DNA of 11,711 nucleotides from an uncultured Bacilli bacterium. GTDB taxonomy: Bacteria; Bacillota_I; Bacilli_A; RF39; UBA660. The translations under genes were made by a program, and so were the position numbers. Shown in pieces: positions 1-6,939 of this stretch. The stretch's first letter is position 1. Each line of letters begins with the position of its first letter. Below the pieces are notes generated by a model that was not told where the DNA came from, made no database searches, and worked only from the letters and a program-made list of their open reading frames with translations. Location of the stretch: positions 1-11,711 of the forward strand of contig CAKOLH010000026.1 in assembly GCA_934096105.1 (NCBI GenBank), given 5' to 3'.

Positions 1-133
1 TATTTTATAACAAAATAGGTAAAAAGTACATATTTATTTACTAAATTTTACTAAAATAGATGGGTTTTATGGGAATTTACTTGTTTATTTTAATTATTAT
101 TTTCTAATTTTATTATTTTTTTTAAATAAATTT
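1..133. other. AT-rich non-coding left end
   Basis: This stretch lies downstream of the ssb gene and holds no open frame that I can support on either strand. It is very rich in A and T and has a short imperfect direct repeat of 'ttactaaa' type around 39-57. I see no convincing promoter, RNA gene or further terminator beyond the one overlapping the ssb stop codon. Confidence 0.6.
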
Positions 134-164
134 AGAGAAAGTAGATTACTCTTCTACTTTCTCT
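134..164 (-). terminator. Intrinsic terminator overlapping the ssb stop codon
   Basis: A perfect 12-bp inverted repeat (arms 134-145 and 153-164, core GAGAAAGTAGA / TCTACTTTCTC) has a 7-nt loop. One arm lies inside the last ssb codons and the stop codon sits in the loop. On the minus strand the stem is followed by a T-rich run (TAAATTTATTT). The T-tract is imperfect, so efficiency is uncertain, but position and stem quality fit the end of the ssb transcript. Confidence 0.65.
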
Positions 165-535
165 TCTTGATCTTCAGATAACTCTTCAACTGCTGATTCG
201 TTTTTTCTATGTTGGGGGTTAGATGTTAGAAATGTGACTTTTTCAGCGATTATCTCTGTTTTTTTTCTTTTAGTTCCTTCGGGTGTTTCTACTACTCTTG
301 TCTGAAGACGACCTTTGATACCAATCATGTCACCAGTTTCACAATATTCACTAGTTGATTCCGCTACTGCAGACCATAGAGTGCAATCTAAGAAATCTGT
401 ATCATATTCACCATTGGAATTTTTATAGTTTCTTGGGACCGCTAGTGTTAGAGTGGCCATCTTTTTACCATTTTCAGTAATCTTTGTTTCAGGGGCTCTT
501 GCTATTCTACCTACTAGAACTATTTGATTAACCAT
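146..535 (-). CDS. ssb: Single-stranded DNA-binding protein, short form without the usual C-terminal tip
   Basis: A 129-residue SSB of the OB-fold family, which coats single-stranded DNA during replication, repair or transfer. The start MVNQIVLVGR is typical of the family, followed by the conserved WSAVAES, GRLQTR and IIAEKVTFL blocks; the OB fold covers about residues 1-105. The start at 535 is chosen because a strong GGAGGA ribosome site lies 5 nt upstream. The frame stays open up to 586, but that extension runs through the promoter. The tail (106-129) is short and acidic and ends EEKVEE, lacking the usual D-D-x-I-P-F tip that recruits partner proteins. The gene stands alone with its own promoter, without the rpsF and rpsR neighbours usual for the main Bacillota ssb. 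It is therefore probably an accessory paralogue (inference). Confidence 0.93.
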   Translation of the reverse strand: MVNQIVLVGRIARAPETKITENGKKMATLTLAVPRNYKNSNGEYDTDFLDCTLWSAVAESTSEYCETGDMIGIKGRLQTRVVETPEGTKRKKTEIIAEKVTFLTSNPQHRKNESAVEELSEDQEEKVEE

Positions 536-540
536 AGTAT

Positions 541-547
541 TCCTCCT
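541..547 (-). promoter_or_regulatory. Ribosome binding site deciding the ssb start
   Basis: On the minus strand this reads AAAGGAGGA followed by 5 nt and ATG at 535. It is near-perfect to the anti-Shine-Dalgarno and fixes the ssb start at 535 rather than at the upstream in-frame ATG at 586. Confidence 0.85.
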
Positions 548-557
548 TTCCAGAGCG

Positions 558-586
558 AATATAACATACTGTGTTTTTGATTGCAA
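558..586 (-). promoter_or_regulatory. Promoter of ssb (extended -10)
   Basis: On the minus strand: -35 TTGCAA (581-586), 17-nt spacer, -10 TATATT (558-563) preceded by TGT, which is an extended -10. Transcription would start near 551, giving a very short leader that carries the ribosome site. The same TTGCAA/TGT-extended design occurs before the surface-protein gene at 8829-8857. Confidence 0.7.
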
Positions 587-627
587 ATGGGTAAAAATGG
601 TTTTTGGGGGTTAAAAAAGTTAAGAAA

Positions 628-655
628 AAGAACCTTTAGATTTCTAAAAGTTCTT
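628..655 (-). terminator. Terminator of the sufB-amidase unit
   Basis: Arms 628-640 and 643-655 form a hairpin of up to 13 bp with one G-U wobble in the minus-strand RNA (inner pairs must open for the loop). It is followed on the minus strand by TTTTTCTTAACTTTTTT. The plus-strand side is also T-rich, so it could act in both directions, but only minus-strand genes lie nearby. Confidence 0.75.
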
Positions 656-726
656 GTTTTATTTTTTTGAGGCCTTCAAAAGAGGTTTTTGGGTAAATTT
701 GCTACTTTACACAAATTTGACACTTT

Positions 727-2004
727 TTATAGGCCTAATTCTTTGATTATGGCATCTGATATAGCATTTGCTAGTTTATCTTGGCTATTTATTAGGATAT
801 CCAGGTCACTTTGATTGGATAGATAGCCTAATTCTAATAGATATGATTCATTGGCTATGTTGTTTTTGTAGTATGGATTTACTCCTACTTTATCGGGATT
901 ACCATCATCAACATAGGCTCCGGTTAGGTAACCTCCAGTTTCTCTTATCATATATAGATAGTTAGATTTTTCGGTTACATTATATGGCTTGTATCCTTTT
1001 TCATCATAGCCTTCAAGCGATGATTCTATTTCTTTAGCGGTAAAGTTACGGGTATAGATACCATTAAATTCTTTATATAGTTTGTTACTTGAATATCCTA
1101 AGTCAGTATAAGAAGTAATATTATCTGCGAGTGACTTAGCTAAGTCATAGTTTATTCCTTTAGCGGTATATATTTCTATTCCTCTTACTTTTGATGATGT
1201 ACTCTTGTTGATATGGATAGAGAATGTGTATTTTGATTTTACTTCATTTGGTATTACTGCTCTTCCATGTTTATTGTATTCATCCATTACTTCGTTTTTA
1301 GTTAAGTCGCCTTCGTCATGAGTTAGTTTTACTTTGATGTTTTTCTTTTCTAGGTTTTCTTTTATTTTTTTACTGATATCCATAGTGAAGTCAGTTTCTT
1401 TATGGTCATTTGCAGTTCCTCCTCCATCCATTCCACCATGACCTGGATCGATGGTTATATCATATATTTCTTTATCTTTATTTTCTATTATGTCAAACAT
1501 CATTGTTTTATAGTCATTATTTGAATTTATTAATATCTTGTTATTATACTTTGATAATGTATAATAAGTACTTTCTTTATATTCAGTTTTGTTATCTAGA
1601 ACATAGTATTTTACTATGGGTTCTTCTTTGTTTTCTTCGTTTTTATATGTTAGTTTTAAGAATAAATAATAGGTATCTCTTGGTATGTCATCGAGATATA
1701 ATCCTTCATTTATTTCTTCACTAGTATAGAAACTTATTTTATTGTCCTCACTATCTACTTTTATATCGAAGTCTTTATCTTTACCGTTGTATAGGGTTAG
1801 TTTTATGTCTTCATAACTTTTATCTGATAATTCTAGAGTACCTTTGATATTAAAATGATTTCCATACATATAGTATTCTTCTACTGCTACTTTTTCTGGT
1901 TCAGGAGTTATTTTGGGTACTTTGTTTATGTAATTGATATAGATAAAGTAACCTAGAAAACCTAATACTATTAATACTCCTATTGTTATTATTATTTTTT
2001 TCAT
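727..2004 (-). CDS. Membrane-anchored N-acetylmuramoyl-L-alanine amidase (Amidase_3 family)
   Basis: A 425-residue zinc amidase that cuts the bond between N-acetylmuramic acid and L-alanine in peptidoglycan, outside the membrane. An N-terminal helix (about 3-25) with a weakly charged start serves as signal anchor. Residues 40-170 are a beta-rich region I do not recognise, perhaps Ig-like. The catalytic domain spans about 180-425. Expected Amidase_3 residues are present: H189 in DPGHGG, E203, H265 in SIHIN (zinc ligands) and the general acid/base E391 in LLELGYLSN. The ATG lies 3 nt after the sufB stop, and its AGGAGA site lies within the last sufB codons, so translation is probably coupled. 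No spore-specific or phage-specific signature is seen. The function in wall turnover is well supported; the physiological role is not known. Confidence 0.9.
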   Translation of the reverse strand: MKKIIITIGVLIVLGFLGYFIYINYINKVPKITPEPEKVAVEEYYMYGNHFNIKGTLELSDKSYEDIKLTLYNGKDKDFDIKVDSEDNKISFYTSEEINEGLYLDDIPRDTYYLFLKLTYKNEENKEEPIVKYYVLDNKTEYKESTYYTLSKYNNKILINSNNDYKTMMFDIIENKDKEIYDITIDPGHGGMDGGGTANDHKETDFTMDISKKIKENLEKKNIKVKLTHDEGDLTKNEVMDEYNKHGRAVIPNEVKSKYTFSIHINKSTSSKVRGIEIYTAKGINYDLAKSLADNITSYTDLGYSSNKLYKEFNGIYTRNFTAKEIESSLEGYDEKGYKPYNVTEKSNYLYMIRETGGYLTGAYVDDGNPDKVGVNPYYKNNIANESYLLELGYLSNQSDLDILINSQDKLANAISDAIIKELGL

Positions 2005-2007
2005 TTA

Positions 2008-3315
2008 TTAATCTCCTATATTTAATTTTAATAATCTATTTAGTTCGACAGCATATTCCATTGGTAATTCTTCTCTAAAGGCTCCGATGAAGCCCATTAT
2101 TATTAATTCTTTGGCTTTTTCACTATCTATGCCTTTACTCATTAGATAGAATAGTTTATCTTCAGATATTTTGGATACTGTAGCTTCATGTTCCATAAAT
2201 GATGAATTGTTATTTACTATGTTGGTTGGAACGGTATCACTTTTGGATATTTCATCTAGTATTAGGGTATCACATTTTACTGAGGCTTTGGAATTTATGG
2301 CATTCTTAGATATTTTTACTGTACCACGATAAACTGCTAGTCCACCACCTGAGGCTATTGATTTGGATACGATATTGCTTTTAGTATTCTTACCTAGGTG
2401 AATCATTTTGGCACCACTATCTTGGATTTGTCCTTTTCCTGCTGCTGCTACGGTAATACAACTTCCTCTTGAATAATCGCCCTTTAAAATACAGCATGGA
2501 TATTTCATATTGGTTTTTGATCCGATGTTTCCATCTATCCATTCCATTAAACCATTTTCTTCAACAATTGCTCTTTTGGTAACTAAGTTATAGACATCAC
2601 TGGACCAGTTTTGAATAGTGGTATAACGGCATTTGGAATTCTTACCAACAAATATTTCTACTACGGCAGCGTGAAGAGAATCTTCAGTGTATGTTGGAGC
2701 AGTACAGCCCTCTATATAATGTAGTTCACTATCATCATCGACAATGATTAGGGTTCTTTCAAACTGTCCCATGTTTTTGCTATTTATTCTAAAGTAACTT
2801 TGTAGTGGTCTATCTAAATGAGTATGTGGTGGAATATAGATGAATGTTCCTCCTGACCATACGGCACCATTTAAGGCTGTAAACTTGTTTTCATTATATT
2901 TGACTAATGTATTAAAATATTTTTTAAAGATATTAGGATGTTCTCTTAGAGCGGTATCAGTATCACAAAAGATAACATTTTTCTTTTTTAATTCTTCATT
3001 CATATTGTGATATATTACTTCACTATCGTACTGGGCTCCTACGCCATCTAGATATTTCTTTTCAGCGGATATTACTCCTAAATCATCAAAGAGATTTCTT
3101 ACCTCACATGATATATTATTCCAATTATCAGTTAAATTATCCTCTCTTTGTTTGTAATAATTTATACTATCATAATCTATATCTAGTTTTGGTCCAAAGT
3201 TTGGATTGCTACTTTTATTAAAAGCATCTAGAGATGTTAGTCTAAAATCTAACATCCAAGATGGTTCTTTTTTTATTTCAGATATTTGTTTTACTACTTC
3301 TTTTGTTAACTTCAT
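2008..3315 (-). CDS. sufB: Fe-S cluster scaffold protein SufB
   Basis: A 435-residue SufB, the scaffold of the SUF iron-sulfur cluster assembly system, working in the cytosol with the SufC ATPase and SufD. The N-terminal block EPSWMLDFRL and the core GGTFIYIPPHTHLDRPLQ and ELHYIEGCTAP are diagnostic. C348 followed 28 residues later by H376-E377 reproduces the spacing of the E. coli sulfur-accepting Cys405 and cluster-site His433-Glu434. The C-terminus stops at LLKLNIGD, lacking the EGSVG ending common in SufB. Start: ATG with AAGGTG 5 nt upstream. In Bacillota sufB normally follows sufC-sufD-sufS-sufU; here it has its own strong promoter and those genes are absent from the window. SufD is excluded because the Cys/His-Glu active residues are kept. 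Confidence 0.95.
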   Translation of the reverse strand: MKLTKEVVKQISEIKKEPSWMLDFRLTSLDAFNKSSNPNFGPKLDIDYDSINYYKQREDNLTDNWNNISCEVRNLFDDLGVISAEKKYLDGVGAQYDSEVIYHNMNEELKKKNVIFCDTDTALREHPNIFKKYFNTLVKYNENKFTALNGAVWSGGTFIYIPPHTHLDRPLQSYFRINSKNMGQFERTLIIVDDDSELHYIEGCTAPTYTEDSLHAAVVEIFVGKNSKCRYTTIQNWSSDVYNLVTKRAIVEENGLMEWIDGNIGSKTNMKYPCCILKGDYSRGSCITVAAAGKGQIQDSGAKMIHLGKNTKSNIVSKSIASGGGLAVYRGTVKISKNAINSKASVKCDTLILDEISKSDTVPTNIVNNNSSFMEHEATVSKISEDKLFYLMSKGIDSEKAKELIIMGFIGAFREELPMEYAVELNRLLKLNIGD

Positions 3316-3338
3316 TTTTTCACCTTGTTTCTACAATT

Positions 3339-3367
3339 ATTATAAATGAAAATATATTTTATGTAAA
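3339..3367 (-). promoter_or_regulatory. Promoter of sufB-amidase
   Basis: On the minus strand: -35 TTTACA (3362-3367), exact 17-nt spacer, -10 TATAAT (3339-3344). It begins just below the terminator of the preceding gene and gives a leader of roughly 17-20 nt before the sufB ATG. No operator or riboswitch is visible. Confidence 0.8.
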
Positions 3368-3368
3368 G

Positions 3369-3406
3369 AAAAAAACGGCCTATTTACATGGATAGACAGT
3401 TTTTTT
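3369..3406 (-). terminator. Terminator of the rhodanese-yunB unit
   Basis: Arms 3369-3383 and 3392-3406 form a 15-position stem with one mismatch and one wobble (outer AAAAAAAC / GTTTTTTT, inner CTAT / ATAG). The minus-strand descending arm ends in a run of seven T. It begins 5 nt beyond the yunB stop and abuts the sufB promoter. Confidence 0.8.
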
Positions 3407-3410
3407 ACTT

Positions 3411-4151
3411 TCACTCAACTATATTTGATTTTGCTTCAAAACCATTTAAATAATAATTTGGTATTTTTCCTTGTACAACTTTCATTCCGATGGGAATACT
3501 AGCACTTATATTTAAATCTTCACTTGATATAGGCAGAATTACTCTAGTGGTTACTGATATATTTACTAGTACTTTTAATAGGGCATTATTTATACCATAC
3601 TCTACTACTTCTGTGGAAAAGTTTGTTGATACATCTCCTACTAGGGATATTTTTACGGGTATTTTAGGGCCTATATTAGATAACAAGCTAGAACCTGTAG
3701 TTAGTCCGAAGGGTATTTCACATATTATTTTTTTTGATAATAAATCCATGTTATAGTTACTTAGACTATTTTCTGGTAGTTCTAACATATCTATTTTACC
3801 CTCTTCTACTGCGCGAAGATTTAATTCTACTAAACTTGTCATGGTACTTAGTACTTTGGATGTCTTTTTGGTATCAAAATCTATTAATATTATTTCTCCA
3901 TCTTTATTATATGTTATTTTGAATAATTCTTCGACATCCATGTTATATAATTGTTTAGTTACAGCCTTATTTATAATTAATACTGTTAGTTTCTTTGTTT
4001 CGGCTTCTGCATAAGTCTTTAGTGCTGGATATGCTTTCTTAGAATAATAGTTTATAAACATAAGTGATAATATTATAACTGATGTTAATATTAATAAGAT
4101 TAATAATAATATATTATGTTTTCTATTTTTTCTTTTTAATATCATTCTCAT
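3411..4151 (-). CDS. yunB: YunB-family sporulation-associated membrane protein
   Basis: A 246-residue protein with a basic N-terminus, one TM helix (about 14-36) and a large domain expected outside the membrane. Family blocks include ALKTYAEAETKKL near 43-55, GPKIPVKISLVGDV at 161-174, EYGINNALL at 184-192 and VVQGKIPNYY at 225-234. Length is close to B. subtilis YunB. YunB is linked to sporulation there; its biochemical role is not established, so none is claimed. It follows the rhodanese gene by 22 nt and probably shares its transcript. No clear ribosome site precedes the ATG at 4151 or the second ATG at 4145, so initiation may rely on coupling. The stop is TGA; readthrough would add only one lysine after it before TAA. 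Confidence 0.8.
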   Translation of the reverse strand: MRMILKRKNRKHNILLLILLILTSVIILSLMFINYYSKKAYPALKTYAEAETKKLTVLIINKAVTKQLYNMDVEELFKITYNKDGEIILIDFDTKKTSKVLSTMTSLVELNLRAVEEGKIDMLELPENSLSNYNMDLLSKKIICEIPFGLTTGSSLLSNIGPKIPVKISLVGDVSTNFSTEVVEYGINNALLKVLVNISVTTRVILPISSEDLNISASIPIGMKVVQGKIPNYYLNGFEAKSNIVE

Positions 4152-4173
4152 ATTAAAATATATGATATTTAAA

Positions 4174-4449
4174 TTATTTTAAAGCATTTAATCCATCTTT
4201 TATTGATTTCGTGTTATAACCAAATTCATTTAATCTTTTGCTTATTTCAAGACTCTGTTTTCCTTCTTCACAATAAAGATAATATACATTATTTTTATTT
4301 AAGTAATGTGAATAATTATTTAATAGATTATAGTATGGTATGTTTATTGAATTTTTTATATGTGAGATATTGTATGAATAGTTATCTCTAATATCAATTA
4401 TAATTGGGTTATAAATTTTTTTTAATTCATTTAATGATATTGTATTCAT
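4174..4449 (-). CDS. Single-domain rhodanese (sulfurtransferase-like) protein
   Basis: A 91-residue single rhodanese domain. The motif DIRD (19-22), the SHIKNSINIP strand-turn block (29-38) and the active loop CEEGKQS with C60 match the family, in which the cysteine carries a persulfide. The loop has Lys at the position where many rhodaneses have Arg. There is no signal peptide, so it should be cytosolic. Start: ATG at 4449 with GAGGTG 6 nt upstream. It precedes yunB in the same direction. Proximity to sufB hints at sulfur handling, but a terminator and separate promoter lie between, so a shared pathway is inference only. Confidence 0.85.
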   Translation of the reverse strand: MNTISLNELKKIYNPIIIDIRDNYSYNISHIKNSINIPYYNLLNNYSHYLNKNNVYYLYCEEGKQSLEISKRLNEFGYNTKSIKDGLNALK

Positions 4450-4471
4450 AACTTACACCTCACTATAATAT

Positions 4472-4500
4472 ATTAAATTATTAGAATATTGGAAAGTTAA
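4472..4500 (-). promoter_or_regulatory. Candidate promoter of the rhodanese-yunB unit
   Basis: On the minus strand: -35 TTAACT (4495-4500), 17-nt spacer, -10 TTTAAT (4472-4477), placing the transcription start just before the GAGGTG ribosome site. Both boxes are imperfect. An alternative consensus -10 TATAAT at 4591-4596 has only a weak -35 (TAAATA, 4614-4619), but would put the twin hairpins at 4533-4585 in a leader of about 135 nt. The sequence alone does not decide. Confidence 0.35.
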
Positions 4501-4532
4501 TAAACACAATATTTTTTATTTTATTTGTTTTT

Positions 4533-4585
4533 ACTTCAGGTCTAAGGTCCTGAAGTGTTTGTTTAAGCCTTAAGTCTTAAACAAA
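4533..4585. repeat. Twin perfect hairpins with complementary loops
   Basis: Hairpin 1: arms 4533-4540 (ACTTCAGG) and 4549-4556, 8 bp, loop TCTAAGGT. One base later, hairpin 2: arms 4558-4567 (TTTGTTTAAG) and 4576-4585, 10 bp, loop CCTTAAGT. Loop 1 contains TAAGG (4543-4547) and loop 2 contains CCTTA (4568-4572), which are exact complements, so a loop-loop contact is possible. Neither stem is followed by a T-run on its 3' side on either strand, so they are not ordinary terminators. They lie in the gap between the secretion locus and the rhodanese gene. They could be a structured 5' leader, a recombination or nicking site, or a protein-binding site; the sequence does not say which. Confidence 0.75.
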
Positions 4586-4644
4586 GGTCTATTATATATA
4601 AGCAAAATATATATATTTAGATTATGATAGTATTTATATATTAA

Positions 4645-4672
4645 AAGCCTTTAATAATTAAATTAAAGGCTT
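4645..4672 (-). terminator. Terminator of the coupling-protein gene
   Basis: A perfect 11-bp stem (AAGCCTTTAAT / ATTAAAGGCTT) with a 6-nt loop starts 5 nt after the coupling-protein stop codon. On the minus strand it runs into TTTTAATATAT. It closes the right-hand gene cluster. Confidence 0.8.
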
Positions 4673-4677
4673 CTTTA

Positions 4678-6861
4678 TTAATCATCACTGAAGAAATCAT
4701 CAAAGAAATCATCATCACTTGTATTATCTGTATACATATTTTGTAATTTATCTTCGGCATTATTATTTTCTTTAGGTGCTGATATTTCTTGGTTGTTTTG
4801 TGTTAAATCATTAAATGATACATTTTCTTTTTCAGCAGGCTGAGTAACTGGTTCTGAAACTACATCTACTGGTTTTTGAATCTGTTCTGGTTCCTTTTCT
4901 TTTGCCTGTTCTTCTTCTTTTTCTATTTCCGCTATCTTAGCATCTATTTTCTTAACTAGATCATCTATATTGAAACTATCGTCTTCAGGTTCCTCTCTTG
5001 CTTGATTACCTAAGAAGTTTGGCATTCCCCCACCAAATGGATTAGATGATGACCCTGCAAATGGATTTGAGCCTCCAAATGGATTACTCATAAATGGATT
5101 GGATGAGCCAGCAAATGGATTTGACATATTTGGACTAAACTCTCCCATTGAAGCCATTTTTTCTTGTTTTTTGGCTTTAACAAATTCTCTTATATCAAAT
5201 AATTGTAACTCTCTCTTTGGTCTTGCTTCTGGAGTGCTCTTTGGGTATGTTCTACCCCAATCAACTTGGAAGTCTGTTTGAAATTTTGTCTTATATGGAA
5301 ACATTCTTCTTCTTAAAACTATTATTTCAAACTGGCTTAGTCTTTGTAAATCACTTACAGTTACTAAAGGTGTTGAAGCAGTTTTATCTTTTTCTTTCGA
5401 CTTTACTTCACCACACATTTTACTTATTTCCTCTAGGGCCGCTATTTCACTACTTATTAAATATAGCAAATTACAGTTACCACGAATTGTATCACCATTT
5501 TCTTTACCATATACTTGTGTTAACTGAGCAAAGTTCTGGATGATAAATGTAAATCTAATTAACCTACTTCTTGCAGCAGTAACCATTGTTGTTACATCTT
5601 TTAGTGGTGGCATATTGGCAAACTCATCTAGAATAAAGTTTGTTCTGTATGGTAGTTTTCCACCACTTTCTTGGGCTACATCTATTAATGTTTCATAGCA
5701 TTGTTTAATAAATATTGTAGCTAGAGGATGTAATGTTTTCTTTTCATCTTGTACTATCAAGAAAACTGCTGTTTTCTTTTTACCAATATCACGCATATCA
5801 AAATCACTATATGATAACATTTCTGATAAATTTTCTCTTGACGAAAATAATTTTATTTTCTGTTTAAATGTTGCTATAATACCTTGCTTTGTTTCATCCG
5901 CAGTAAATACAGTACCTGAAGCATTAATATATGCTGGCTTAGATGGATCTTTGCTGTTAAAATATTCTTTTATATAGTTATTGTTTGGACCACCAAATCT
6001 TTCTTCACCTAAACTACTCATTAAGTTTATACTATTTAGGTTTACTTGCGCTGGAGATGCATCCTCAAATAATCCTAATGCAAGTCCAGTAAAGTAATCT
6101 GCAGCTGTTTTTTCCCAGAATGGATCGCCACTACTTTTCTCTTCATATAATATATTTAGGGCTAAGTCATCAAGTAATTCTATGGCTTTATCACTATTGC
6201 CATCTTTATATAATTGGTAAGGTAGACTCATTGGATTCCATGCATTGCCATGTTGTGGATCTCTAAAATTTAATGTAACTATATTATAGCCTTCATCTTT
6301 TAATAAGGCTGCTGTTTCTTCATACAATTCACCTTTAGGGTCTGTTAATATCATTGATTCATTATGTTTAGCTAGTAGCTTTATCATTGGTTTTGCTACA
6401 ATTACTGTTTTACCAGAGCCAGTAGCACCCATAACTAGCCAGTGGTCTTCACCATTGTCAACCCACATTTTTCCTTTTTTACTATAAAGTGCTATACCAG
6501 CTGCGGGTATTGTTTGATCCTTTATGTTAACTACTTCAAGTCCTTTTTTAAACTCTGAGTCAGTAGCCCATCTAGAATAGCCTTTCTCTTTTTTTGAACC
6601 TATACTAAAGCCAAAACCTTTTTCATGATCGAAAATATATGATTTAACTGCTAGAAAAAGTCCTACTAGACATGCTATAAACAAAAATAATGTCATTCCT
6701 ATGTATCTAGAAGTAAATGCTTTAAATGGTAAAAATCCATAAAATTTATTACTTGTTGCTAGACTACTTACATTTAATACTCCTATTGCACATAAGTATA
6801 GTAAAAATACACAAAAAGCTATAAATATAACTAAATCTTTTTTTTCTACTTTAATTTTCAT
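4678..6861 (-). CDS. VirD4/TraG-type type IV secretion coupling ATPase with NPF-repeat tail
   Basis: A 727-residue coupling protein that would bring DNA (or protein) substrates to a type IV secretion channel at the inner face of the membrane. Two TM helices lie near 8-29 and 53-77. The ATPase shows Walker A GATGSGKT (145-152), DPKGE (174-178), Walker B ILDEFAN (410-416) and the RFTFIIQNFAQL block (436-447). The core ends near 560. A long extension follows: five NPF motifs (581, 588, 593, 599, 607) in a Gly/Ser-rich stretch, a charged coiled-coil-like segment (about 632-660), and an acidic aromatic end, DDDFFDDFFSDD. The ribosome site AAGGAAAG lies 8 nt from the ATG. It has its own promoter and terminator. 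FtsK/TcpA-type coupling proteins are excluded by the TraG-type motif order. It is not assigned to a named element. Confidence 0.93.
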   Translation of the reverse strand: MKIKVEKKDLVIFIAFCVFLLYLCAIGVLNVSSLATSNKFYGFLPFKAFTSRYIGMTLFLFIACLVGLFLAVKSYIFDHEKGFGFSIGSKKEKGYSRWATDSEFKKGLEVVNIKDQTIPAAGIALYSKKGKMWVDNGEDHWLVMGATGSGKTVIVAKPMIKLLAKHNESMILTDPKGELYEETAALLKDEGYNIVTLNFRDPQHGNAWNPMSLPYQLYKDGNSDKAIELLDDLALNILYEEKSSGDPFWEKTAADYFTGLALGLFEDASPAQVNLNSINLMSSLGEERFGGPNNNYIKEYFNSKDPSKPAYINASGTVFTADETKQGIIATFKQKIKLFSSRENLSEMLSYSDFDMRDIGKKKTAVFLIVQDEKKTLHPLATIFIKQCYETLIDVAQESGGKLPYRTNFILDEFANMPPLKDVTTMVTAARSRLIRFTFIIQNFAQLTQVYGKENGDTIRGNCNLLYLISSEIAALEEISKMCGEVKSKEKDKTASTPLVTVSDLQRLSQFEIIVLRRRMFPYKTKFQTDFQVDWGRTYPKSTPEARPKRELQLFDIREFVKAKKQEKMASMGEFSPNMSNPFAGSSNPFMSNPFGGSNPFAGSSSNPFGGGMPNFLGNQAREEPEDDSFNIDDLVKKIDAKIAEIEKEEEQAKEKEPEQIQKPVDVVSEPVTQPAEKENVSFNDLTQNNQEISAPKENNNAEDKLQNMYTDNTSDDDFFDDFFSDD
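5034..5121 (-). repeat. Short tandem coding repeat for the NPF motifs
   Basis: The plus-strand unit AAATGGAT recurs five times (near 5035, 5059, 5077, 5092 and 5113), encoding (S)NPF on the minus strand. Unit spacing varies between 15 and 24 nt, so it is an irregular repeat inside the coupling-protein gene, prone to length change. Confidence 0.7.
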
Positions 6862-6869
6862 ATAAAAAT

Positions 6870-6877
6870 CTTTCCTT
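6870..6877 (-). promoter_or_regulatory. Ribosome binding site of the coupling-protein gene
   Basis: On the minus strand AAGGAAAG lies 8 nt before the ATG at 6861. It supports the full N-terminus with the first membrane helix. Confidence 0.6.
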
Positions 6878-6893
6878 CCAATTAACTACCAAT

Positions 6894-6922
6894 ATTATAG
6901 CATTAATAATTTGAATTGTAAA
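6894..6922 (-). promoter_or_regulatory. Promoter of the coupling-protein gene (extended -10)
   Basis: On the minus strand: -35 TTTACA (6917-6922), 17-nt spacer ending TGC, -10 TATAAT (6894-6899). It is nearly consensus with an extended -10, so the coupling ATPase can be expressed independently of the upstream cluster. Confidence 0.8.
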
Positions 6923-6939
6923 TAAGTTTAATATAAAAG

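Noticed and set aside
536..586. N-terminal extension of SSB from an upstream ATG
   Set aside because: The 17 extra residues overlap the -10/-35 promoter and the ribosome site; the family start MVNQIVLVGR fits the ATG at 535.
695..718. 7-bp inverted repeat AAATTTG / CAAATTT
   Set aside because: Short, AT-only apart from one pair, with a 10-nt loop, in AT-rich DNA; consistent with chance, and a better terminator lies at 628-655.
3411..3413. TGA stop of yunB as a sign of TGA read as tryptophan
   Set aside because: Readthrough would add only one codon before TAA, so it is uninformative; Trp codons checked elsewhere are TGG and no other frame needs TGA decoding.
4533..4585. Twin hairpins as intrinsic terminators
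   Set aside because: There is no T-run following either stem on either strand; the minus strand continues in A and the plus strand in mixed sequence.
5217..5543. Plus-strand frame opposite the coupling ATPase
   Set aside because: It lies opposite conserved ATPase sequence, is Leu/Phe-rich as expected for an antisense frame and has no ribosome site.
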